Of a stretch of 64,000 bases of DNA, positions 34,630-44,200 are shown piece by piece. A program made the position numbers and the translations under genes. Every line of letters begins with the position of its first letter. Positions within the stretch are counted from its first letter, which is position 1. The notes under the pieces were generated by a model that was not told the origin of the DNA, searched no databases, and saw nothing but the letters and a program-made list of their open reading frames with translations. Location: the NCBI RefSeq assembly GCF_016745395.1, contig NZ_JAERVJ010000006.1, forward strand, positions 1 to 64,000, in the 5' to 3' direction. Source of the DNA: Methylocystis sp. Sn-Cys (GTDB lineage: Bacteria; Pseudomonadota; Alphaproteobacteria; Rhizobiales; Beijerinckiaceae).

Positions 34630-34953
34630 ATGGTTACTGTCAAAGAAATATTGGAAAGAGCCAATGCAATCGTTTTTTCGAACAAGGAACAGGCGAGCGC
34701 GGCCAATGTCCGGTACAAATTTGTGCTCAATGGCGACGCCGTCTGCACATTCGTGCTCGATCTGACGGAGGCGCCCGGCGTTTTTGAAGGCGACGGAGCG
34801 GCCGACTGTACCTTCCGCATGGGCGCCGCCGATTTTATCCGGCTGGCCGATGGCGAGGTCGACAGTCGCGAATTGTTTTTCTCCGGCAAGCTGAAAGTCG
34901 ACGGCGACATGGGGCTGGCGCTCAAACTCAAGAAGCTGATGGCGCCGGCTTAA
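34630..34953 (+). CDS. SCP2 sterol-binding domain protein
   Basis: A 107-residue single-domain protein of the SCP2 lipid-carrier fold (VRYKFVLNGDAVCTFVLDL; DCTFRMGAADFIRLADGEVD; FFSGKLKVDGDMGLALKLKKL). Such domains hold hydrophobic ligands. It lies 30 bases after the Rieske gene behind a strong GAGGAGG site and before the fatty acyl-AMP ligase, so it may present a lipid intermediate to one of these enzymes. Confidence 0.88.
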   Translation: MVTVKEILERANAIVFSNKEQASAANVRYKFVLNGDAVCTFVLDLTEAPGVFEGDGAADCTFRMGAADFIRLADGEVDSRELFFSGKLKVDGDMGLALKLKKLMAPA

Positions 34954-35091
34954 AGTCCCACGCCGGGCAAGCGTTTCGTGGTCGTCGGAAACGACGACCC
35001 GAGCGCGGCAAAGCAAAAATCAACGAAGCACGCTCTCGCCGTGACAGCCGGCGAGGCGAACGAACGATCGCGCCATTTTGGGATACAGCAA

Positions 35092-37248
35092 ATGATTAGC
35101 TCAATTAACCCGACAAATCACAAAGATCTGGTGACGGACCGTCTGCGGCGCCATGTTGCGGCCAATCCCAGCCGGCTGGCCCTGGCCTTCCTCGACGACG
35201 ATCTCGAAGTCCGCGACTCCTGGACCTACGCGGAACTCGACCGCCGAGCGCGATCGATGGCCGCCTTTCTTCAGGAACGTGGCGCCGAGGGGGCCAGAGT
35301 GATTCTGGCCTATCCGACTTGCCTCGACTTCCTCGCTGCATTTTATGGTTGCCTCTACGCCGGGGCTGTGGCCGTGCCAGCGGCCCTGCCGCTCGCGCAT
35401 GGCAAGGATAGGCGGCTCGAGCTCATCGCGGTCGACAGCGGCGCGAAGCTCGTCCTCACGATCGACAAATACGCCGACATGATCGAGCGTCGTTTCGTAG
35501 AGGCAGGCGACTCCGCCTCCGTGTCGGTGGTGGCGACGGACAGACTTCCGGATCGAAGCGACGCATTCCGGGAGATCGCCCGCGGCGCGGGAGACCTGGC
35601 GTTTCTTCAATATACGTCCGGCTCCACGCGCGCGCCTGCCGGCGTGATGATAAGTCACGGCAATTTGGCAAGCAATCTGCGGGCGCTGCAAGACGGGCTC
35701 GGATCGTCGCCCGACTCCGTCGGCGTTAGCTGGCTGCCGCTGTTCCACGATATGGGGCTCGTGGCGGGGGCGCTCGAGCCCACCTGGGCCGGAGGCTCGG
35801 TTTATTTGATGGCCTCAGCGAGCTTCGTTCAGAATCCAATGCGGTGGATGCGCGCATTTACGCGTTTTCGCGGCACCATGGGCGGCGGCCCCAACTTTGG
35901 CTATCAAGCATGCGTCGACGCCGCACGCACGCAGGGCGTCGACGGACTCGACCTCTCGTCGTGGGATCTGGCGTGGAACGGCGCCGAGCCCGTGCGCGCA
36001 TCTACGGTGGCCGACTTCATCGCCACATTCGCTCCCGCGGGCTTCCGGCCGGAACGCCTCTCGCCGGCTTTCGGCCTTGCCGAGGCTACTCTTCTTGTTT
36101 CGGGCAAGCGCGACCTTGTTCCGCCGATCGTGCGCACGGTCGACGAGACGGCCTTGCGCAAAGGCAGCGTGATCCTGTGTGACGAAAAGACTCCGCAGGC
36201 AAAGCGTCTGGTCAGCTCCGGCGTGCCCGCGCTCGATACAGAGATTCGGATTGTGAACCCGGAAACGCTGGCCGACGTCCAGGCGTCGACCGTGGGCGAA
36301 ATTTGGCTGCGCGGCGGCAGCATCGGCCAGGGCTACTGGGGCAAGCCGGCGGAATCGGTCGCTGTCTTCGGCGCCCGCACCGCCGCAGGCGAGGGTCCAT
36401 TCCTGCGCACGGGCGACCTTGGTTTCATACACGAAGGCGAACTCTACGTAACCGGCCGGCGTAAGGACGTCATCATCATTCGGGGCGTCAATCATTACCC
36501 GCAGGACATCGAGCTGACGGTGGAATCCAGCCACCCCGCGCTTCGCGCGGGGGCCTGCGCGGTATTTGGCGTGGAGGACGGCGACGCCGTGCATGTCGTT
36601 GCGGTGCAGGAATTGAGCCGCGGCGCTTGGCGCAGCGTGGATCCTGCCGAGGTTTTCGACGCAGTCCGGCGTAACGTGGCGCGCGAACATCAATTGGCGC
36701 TCGACCGCGTCGTGCTGCTCCGGCCTTTCGGCTTGCCGATGACCTCCAGCGGCAAAGTTCAGCGCGCGCAATGTCGCGCCGCCTTGGAGGATGGCGCCTT
36801 GTCCGTGGTGCACGAGTGGCGCTCGACCTTGCAGGTCCCGGTCATGGACTTGACCGGCGAGCCCCTCACCCAGCCGGGCGTGCTGGAGCGGCGGTTGGCG
36901 GAATGGCTAGAGCGTGAATGCGGCGTGGAAGGCGTCACCTGGAAAACGCCGCTCATGGAGCTCGGAATCGATTCTCTCAAAGGCGTCATGTTGAGCAACG
37001 CTTTGTCAGCCGCGTTCAAACATTCGTTCCCCGTGACGCTGATGATCGAATACCCGACGGTCGAAGCGCTCGCGAGGCTTATCCGCGAAGAGGCGCTCGG
37101 CGTCGGCTCCGAGAAGCGCATCGTTCCGCCGCCGATGGCGTGGGAGGAGTCGACGATCAAACAGGAGATCGACCTTCTAGACGAAGCAGCCCTCGACGCT
37201 TTGCTGGAAGACAGCATAGACGCGGCGCTGAAGATCGATCGACGATAG
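35092..37248 (+). CDS. Fatty acyl-AMP ligase with C-terminal carrier domain
   Basis: A 718-residue loading protein. Residues about 15-560 are a fatty acyl-AMP ligase (FAAL): YTSGSTRAPAGVMISH, WLPLFHDMGLV (the FAAL-type motif) and RTGDLGFIHEGELYVTGRRKD. A carrier domain follows (about 600-680) with the phosphopantetheine Ser in LGIDSLKG. The tail (EIDLLDEAALDALLEDSIDA) looks like a docking helix for the next module. It should activate a free fatty acid as acyl-AMP, load it on its own carrier and pass it to the KS of the PKS-NRPS. The ATG at 35092 is preferred over 34978, whose added residues are not family-like. Confidence 0.92.
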   Translation: MISSINPTNHKDLVTDRLRRHVAANPSRLALAFLDDDLEVRDSWTYAELDRRARSMAAFLQERGAEGARVILAYPTCLDFLAAFYGCLYAGAVAVPAALPLAHGKDRRLELIAVDSGAKLVLTIDKYADMIERRFVEAGDSASVSVVATDRLPDRSDAFREIARGAGDLAFLQYTSGSTRAPAGVMISHGNLASNLRALQDGLGSSPDSVGVSWLPLFHDMGLVAGALEPTWAGGSVYLMASASFVQNPMRWMRAFTRFRGTMGGGPNFGYQACVDAARTQGVDGLDLSSWDLAWNGAEPVRASTVADFIATFAPAGFRPERLSPAFGLAEATLLVSGKRDLVPPIVRTVDETALRKGSVILCDEKTPQAKRLVSSGVPALDTEIRIVNPETLADVQASTVGEIWLRGGSIGQGYWGKPAESVAVFGARTAAGEGPFLRTGDLGFIHEGELYVTGRRKDVIIIRGVNHYPQDIELTVESSHPALRAGACAVFGVEDGDAVHVVAVQELSRGAWRSVDPAEVFDAVRRNVAREHQLALDRVVLLRPFGLPMTSSGKVQRAQCRAALEDGALSVVHEWRSTLQVPVMDLTGEPLTQPGVLERRLAEWLERECGVEGVTWKTPLMELGIDSLKGVMLSNALSAAFKHSFPVTLMIEYPTVEALARLIREEALGVGSEKRIVPPPMAWEESTIKQEIDLLDEAALDALLEDSIDAALKIDRR

Positions 37249-37266
37249 CGACGCCGTTATAAAAAA

Positions 37267-37318
37267 CTCCCCGCTCACGATCGAACCGCGCGCGAACGCG
37301 TCCACGATCGAAGCGGGG
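37267..37318. terminator. Inverted repeat after the acyl-AMP ligase gene
   Basis: CCCCGCT (37270-37276) pairs with AGCGGGG (37312-37318), with further pairing inside (ACGATCGAA near each arm). On the minus strand it is followed by A/T-rich sequence (six T); on the plus strand only a short CTTTC follows. It could act as a weak bidirectional terminator or an attenuator between the ligase and thioesterase genes. Confidence 0.35.
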
Positions 37319-37392
37319 CTTTCAACAGATCTTGCTCAGCGGCGCGCAGGCGCCTCGATGCTGACTTTCACTGACATTGCGAGCTTTCGACA

Positions 37393-38199
37393 ATGAATCC
37401 TTCAATTTCTAGCGCTCCCGGCTGGCTCTGGCCGTTGCCCGGCCCCGCAGACGCGCCTGTGGCGCTCATCTGTTTCCCTTCGGCCGGCGGCGGCGCGGTC
37501 GGATATCGATCGTTGATCGAACCATTGCGCGCCTGCGCGGATGTGTACATCGCATCGCTGCCCGGCCGCGAGTTCCGTCTCCGCGAGGAGCCGGCGCGCC
37601 ATCTAGAGGACCTCGTCTCGCCGCTGGCGTCGGCGGTCGCAGAGCTGGCCAACCGTCGCCTCGTCGTCTTTGGGCATAGCTTCGGCGCCCTGCTTGCGTA
37701 CGAGGTCCTGCATCGCTTGTGTGACGACGGTTGCATCGCGGCTGACGTGGCGCATCTCGTCGTGTCCGGCCGGATCGCCCCGCACCTCGCGTCCCGAACG
37801 CCCAGGCTGTCGCATCTCCCCACTCGCGACATCGTCTTCCGGATCGCGGAATTACACCGCAACATTCCTGCCACGCTGCTCGAGGAGCCCGACTATGTCG
37901 CGATGATCGGCCGCGCCTTGCAAGCGGATCTGCGGATCAACGAACAGTACCTATGGCGGGAACGGCGTCCATTGCCCTGTCCTATCACCGCAGTAGGCGG
38001 AATATCAGATCCTGTCGCATCGCGCGCTGAAATGAACGCATGGGGGAGGCATAGCCGCATAGGGTTCAAATCGAGGTTCGTCGAAGGCGACCACTTTTAT
38101 TTCCGGACGCCCGCTGGCCAGCAACTGCTGATCGAGCTCCTCGAGCAAAGCTGCTCGTCTTTCACGGCCGCGCGAGGCGCGGCCAGTGCAATTGCTTAA
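37393..38199 (+). CDS. Type II thioesterase
   Basis: A 268-residue alpha/beta hydrolase of the kind that serves PKS and NRPS lines by clearing wrongly loaded carriers. The triad is visible: Ser in VFGHSFGALLAYE, Asp in GGISDPVAS and His in VEGDHFYF. LICFPSAGGGAVGYRSL near the start is the typical oxyanion region. It ends 16 bases before the PKS-NRPS gene. Because that megasynthase has no thioesterase domain, this enzyme might also take part in product release. Confidence 0.92.
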   Translation: MNPSISSAPGWLWPLPGPADAPVALICFPSAGGGAVGYRSLIEPLRACADVYIASLPGREFRLREEPARHLEDLVSPLASAVAELANRRLVVFGHSFGALLAYEVLHRLCDDGCIAADVAHLVVSGRIAPHLASRTPRLSHLPTRDIVFRIAELHRNIPATLLEEPDYVAMIGRALQADLRINEQYLWRERRPLPCPITAVGGISDPVASRAEMNAWGRHSRIGFKSRFVEGDHFYFRTPAGQQLLIELLEQSCSSFTAARGAASAIA

Positions 38200-38215
38200 T
38201 GACGCGAGGATAAAA

Positions 38216-41200
38216 ATGAGCGATCTCGACTTTAGAAAAAAAGCAGTTGTCGCGCTGGAGACTCTTCGGCGACGGGTTTCGGAACTCGAAGCCGGCACGG
38301 GCGATCCGATCGCGATCATCGGATATGAAGGGCGATTTCCTGGGGGCGAAGACGCCGACTCTTTCTGGACCTTGCTGCGCGAGGAACGCGATGCGATCTC
38401 CACGATCCCTGCGGACCGCTGGGACGCCGACGCCTTTTACTCGCCAGACTCCGACGCGGCCGGCAAAACCGTCACGCGTCGGGCGGGTTTGTTGGACGCA
38501 GTGGATGAATTCGACGCGCAGTTCTTCGGGATCGCGCCGCGTGAAGCGATCAGCATGGACCCGCAACATCGTCTGATGCTCGAAACGAGCTGGCGCGCGA
38601 TCGAGCACGCCGGAATCGCCGCAACCGAGCTCGAAGGTTCGCGCACAGGCGTCTGGATGGGGCTGAGCACGCACGAATATCTCGGTCTTCTGGCCACGCA
38701 TACGGCGCCCGAGACCCTGGACGCTTATTTCGCCACGGGCACGTCGCCGGCAGTGGGCGCCGGACGCATCAGCTATCGGCTCGGGCTCGAAGGGCCGGCT
38801 GTGACGGTCGATACGGCGTGCAGCTCCTCTCTCGTCGCAATTCACCAAGCATGCCAGGCTTTGCGGTTGCGCGAATGCGACCTCGCCCTCGCGGGGGGCG
38901 TGAATGTGATCCTCACGCCGGCAGTCATGGTCAGCATGTCTCGTGCTCGGATGCTTGCGCCCGATGGCCGATGCAAGACGTTCGACGCTGCTGCGGACGG
39001 CTATGTGCGCGGGGAAGGCTGCGGCGTTTTGGTTTTGAAACGCCTTTCGGACGCGGTTCGCGACGGCGACAATATCCGGGCGGTTTTGCGCGGCAGCGCC
39101 GTCAACCAGGACGGCGCGTCGGGCGGACTCACCGTGCCCAACGGCCGCGCGCAACAGCGGGTGATTCAGGACGCGTTGAAGCAGGCCGGTCTTGCGCCGG
39201 CGGAGATCGATTATCTCGAAGCGCACGGAACGGGAACGTCGCTCGGCGACCCAATCGAGGTGCAGGCGGCCGCCGCGGCTCTGGGAGCCGGCAGAACCGC
39301 CGACCGGCCGCTGCTGATCGGTTCGACGAAAACGAACATTGGCCACCTCGAGGCGGCGGCCGGGATCGCGGGCGTCATCAAGGTCGTGCTCGCATTGGAG
39401 CATGGGCTATTGCCGAAGCACCTGCATTTCCAAACGCCATCGCCGCACATTCCCTGGCGACGGCTCCCGCTGGAAGTGGTTTCAAAGGCGCGCCCCTGGC
39501 GCCGCGGCGAGCGTGTGCGCCGGGCGGGGGTGAGCTCCTTCGGCTTTTCCGGCACGAACGCACATGTGGTGATCGAGGAGGCGCCGAGCGCTCCTCTTGC
39601 GATGGCGTCCCGGGACGGCTCGTCGGCGCCGGCGGAGCGTCCGTGGCATCTCCTGACATTATCGGCGCGCACGGGACCGGCGCTGAAGTCGCTGGCGCTG
39701 GACTATGCGCGGCGCGTCGAGGCGCTGCCCTCGGCGTCGGCGCTGGCGGACGTCTGCTACACCGCGGGGGTCGGGCGCAGCCATCTCGAGCGCCGGGCCG
39801 CAATCGTCGCGGCGGACCCCGCCGGCGCAGCGCAACAGCTCGCAGCTTTCGCCGAGGAACATTCGTCGCCGGGCGTTCATAGCGGCGTGTCGGCGGACCC
39901 GCCGAAAACCGCGTGGCTGTTCACGGGTCAGGGCAGTCAGCGCGTGGGCATGGGCCGCGAGCTTTACGAGACACAGCCGGTGTACCGTCGAACGCTCGAT
40001 GAATGCGCGGCGGCTGTGGAGGACATGCTGGAGCGTCCATTGCTCGATGTGATGTTTGCGAGCGACGGTGCGGTCAACCACACGTCTTATGCGCAGCCGG
40101 CCTTGTTCGCTGTGGAGATGGGCCTCGCGCGCCTGTGGGAGAGCTGGGGCGTCTCGCCGGATGTGGTGCTGGGCCACAGCGTCGGACAATATGCGGCCGC
40201 CTGTGTCGCCGGGGCTTTCACGCTCGCGCAGGGCGCGCAATTGCTGGCGGAGCGCGGCCGGCTGTTCGGCGCGCTGCCGGCCGGCGGGTCGATGGCGGCT
40301 GTGTTTGCGCAGGCGGAGGCGGTAGAGGCGCGTTTGGCGGCGTACCCGCGCCTTTCGCTTGCGGCCTATAACGGCGCACATGTGGTCGTCAGCGGCCCAC
40401 AGCAAGACGTCCGCGCGCTTGTCGAGCTGTTTCGGCAGGAGGGGCTTCGCGCGGAGGAGCTGGAGACCTCGCATGCCTTCCATTCGGAGCTGTTGGAGCC
40501 GGCGCTGGACGCGTTCGAAGCCTATGCGGCGCAGATGCCGTGTGGCGCGCTGACGCGGACGCTGGTGTGCAACAGGACGGGCAAAGTTTTGGGCGGGCAG
40601 ACACGACTGGACGCGCAATATTGGCGGCGACACGCGCGCGAGCCGGTTCAATTCGCGCAGAGCGTGCAGACTTTGGGGGGGCTCGGGTGCCGCGTGCTGC
40701 TGGAGATTGGGCCGCAACCCGTCCTGGCGGGGATGGCGCTCAGGGCATGGCCCGAGGGCACTCAAGTTCCGCAGGCTGTCGCGTCGCTGCGGCGCGACAC
40801 GCCTGACGCGCGGCAGATTAAAGAAGCGCTCGGGCGGATTTATGTCGCGGGCGCGCGGATCGACTTCAAGGCTGTCGACGAACCGTGGGAGCGCAACAAG
40901 GTCGATCTGCCGAAATATTCGTTCAAGCGGAAAAAATTCTGGTTCACGCCGGCGCGCCGGTTCGCGGAGGCGGCTATCGCGCCGAGCGACAATATCCCCG
41001 AAACAGCATCGGCCGAACCAGATCGCCGCGACGCAGACGCCTGGCTCGCCCACGCGCCGCAAGGAGAACGCCTCGGGATCGTCGTCGAAAGGTTGCGGGC
41101 CGAGATCGGGCGCGCGCTGCACATGAGCGCCGAGGACGTCGACGCCCACACGGCTTTCGCCACAATGGGCATGGACTCGCTTACGGCGATGGAGCTGCGC

Positions 41201-44200
41201 AGCCGCATGCAAGCGGCGCTCGGAGCCGCCCCGCCAGTCGCGCTTTTCGTTGAGAGCCCGGACGTCGCAACGCTCGCCGCCCGTCTGCTGGCTTGGTGGG
41301 AAGAGTCGCAGCGGGACGAGTCGAAGCGGCAGCCGCCGATGGCGCGCATTCCTCGAGACGACTCTCCGCTGGTTCTCTCCTCCAGCCAAGAGCAGCTCTG
41401 GTTTCTTCATGAGCTGGCGCCGTCCTCCTGCGCCTATAACGTCGCAGCCGCCGTGCGCATCCGCGGCCCGTTGGATGCGGCGGTCATGGAGCGCAGCCTG
41501 AACACGCTCGTGGCGCGCCACGAGGCGCTACGCACCGCCTTTGGCGCCGATCGCGGCCAAGCGCGCTCGAAAATTGTACCCACGGTGAATGTTCCGCTTC
41601 CGATCGACGACGTCCGCGACGAGGCGGAAGTTTTCGAATGGGAGCGACGCGAGGCGGGCGCGCCCTTCGACCTGGTTTGCGCTCCTCTCTTCCGCGTCCG
41701 GCTGCTGCGCTTCGACGCGGCCCACCACGTGCTGCTGGTGACAATGCATCACATCATCACGGATGGCTGGTCATTCGGCGTGCTGCTGCGGGAATTGTCG
41801 GCCATATACGGCGCCTATCAGCGTGGCGAACCGTCGCCGCTCGCAGAACTGCCGATCCAATACGCCGATTATGCCGCATGGCAGCGCCAATGGCTCAGCG
41901 GCGACAGGCTGGAGGAATTGCTCGCCTATTGGAAATCGGAGCTGGCGGGGATTTCTCCGTTGTCCTTGCCGACCGACCGGCCCCCGCCGCGCACGTCGAC
42001 CTTCCGCGGGCGTCGAATACGCTTCGAGCTCGGCGCCGACCGCGCGCGCGCGTTGCGCAAGCTGGCCCAATCCGAGCGCGTTACCCTGTTCGCACCATTG
42101 CTCGCTGCATTATCGGCAGTGCTCCAGCGCCATACGGGTCAGGACGATTTCGTCGTCGGCGCCATGAGCGCAAACCGGGGGCGGCTGGAAATCGAAAGTC
42201 TGATCGGCCTCTTCGTCAATGCCGTGCCCCTGCGAGTCCTTCTCGACGGAGACCCGGAAATTCGCGACCTGCTCGCCCGTCTGGCCGCGCGCTTACAGAG
42301 CGCGATGGCGCATGAAGCGCCATTTGATCTCGTCACCAATGCTGTCGAGCGCGAACGCGGCGGAGCTAGAAGCCCATTATTCCGCGTGCAATTGCTTCTC
42401 CAGGCAGCGATAAACCCGCCTGCTTTGCCAGGCCTCGAGATCGAGGTCGAGGAGATCGACACGCAAACCGCCAAGCGTGATCTCACATTCACGCTCTTCG
42501 ACGATGCGACAATGGCCGGCCATGTCGAATATTCGACCGACCTGTTCGACGCGCCCAGGATCGAGCGCCTGCTGCGCCATTTCCTCAATGCGCTCGACGC
42601 GATTGTCGAGAACCCAACGCGCCGCCTGTCGGCCCTCCCGCTGCTCACGCCGGAGGAGCTTGCCGCCGGGCGAGCGGCCGCGCCGCTGGCGCTTGCCGGC
42701 CCGCTGACGGTCGCGGAACTCTTCGAGTCGGTCGCAGCCCTGCGCGGCGAAGCCGTCGCCTGCGAAGATGGCGAGCGCCGCCTCACTTACGCCGAGCTGG
42801 AAGCAGCCGCTCGCCGGCTGGCGCGCTGGCTGCGTAGCCAAGGAATTGGCGCCGGGGCGGCCGTGGCGGTACGGACGGGACGAAAGGTCGATATGATCGT
42901 CGGCATGCTCGGCGTCATGAAGGCCGGCGCAATCTATGTTCCCCTAGACGAATCCTATCCGAAAGATCGTATCGCGCACATGCTCGCCGAAGCGAAAGTT
43001 GCGCTCGAAGTGTCGGAGCCGCTCGGCCCCGAAGTCGCAAAAGAGACGGCCGAGCCGCTCGCGCCCGCGGTGGGGCCGTCGGATCCCGCCTATATCGTGT
43101 TCACGTCGGGCTCCACTGGCCGGCCCAAGGGCGTCGTGATCTCGCATGGCGCCGCCGCCGAATATGCGCAAACACTGGGACGCGAACTCGATGTGCGACC
43201 TTCGGACGCTTGGCTGCACACCGCTTCAATCGCCTTTTCGTCCTCGATGCGGCAGATTTTGGCGCCGCTCGCCGCCGGCGCGAGAATCATCGTCGCCGAC
43301 AATGACGAACGACGCGATCCATTCGCCTTGCTTGCACGTGTGCGCGCGGCGGAGGCGACCATCGTCGATCTCGTGCCCTCGGTCGTGAGGCAAGTGGTCG
43401 ACTCGCTGCGGATGCTGCCGGATGCCGAGCGCGCCACGCTCCTCGACAATGATCTGCGTCTCCTGCTTACCGCGAGCGAACCCCTGCGCTATGGGCTCGC
43501 GCGCGATTGGCGCGCGCTCGTCGGCGAAAAGGTTCGGTGGTTCAATCTTTATGGGCAGACGGAAACCGCCGGAATCGTCAGCCTGCATCCGGTCGATCCG
43601 CTGGCAGAAGCCGATCCGCAGGCGATCGTGCCGATCGGGAGGCCACGCGCGAACATCCGGATGATCGCGCTCGACGCACAGCGGCGACAAACGCCTGTCG
43701 GCGTCGCCGGGCAGTTGCACATCGGCGGCGCCTGCCTCGCGCTCCGATACCTCGGCGAGCCCGCTCTCTCCACGGAGCGCTTCTTCGAATTCGAGGACGC
43801 CAGCAACGTCCCGCAACGCTTCTATGCCGCTGGCGACATCGTGCGCATGAACGAGAACGGCCTGTTCGAATTCCTCGGTCGCGACGACGCACAAGTCAAA
43901 ATCCGCGGCGTGCGCGTCGAACCCGGCGAGATCGAGCGCGTCCTGCTCGATCATCCGCTGGTGAAGGAGGCGGCGGTCGCGGCCTATGACGATGACGGCG
44001 ACAAGCGCCTTGCCGCCTATGTGACCGTCAATGGGGCGGAAGTTTCCGCGCAAGCGCTGCGTGATCACTTGCGTTGCATTCTCCCAGAGCACATGATCCC
44101 GTCTTCCTTCGTGACCCTCGAAAGAATGCCAACGACACCGAACGGCAAGCTCGACCGCGCGGCGCTGCCGGCGCCGACGCGCATCGCGACGGACGTCGCG

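Noticed and set aside
39659-41521. 620-codon open frame antisense to the PKS
   Set aside because: Arg/His-rich composition with no family features; typical shadow of a GC-rich gene.
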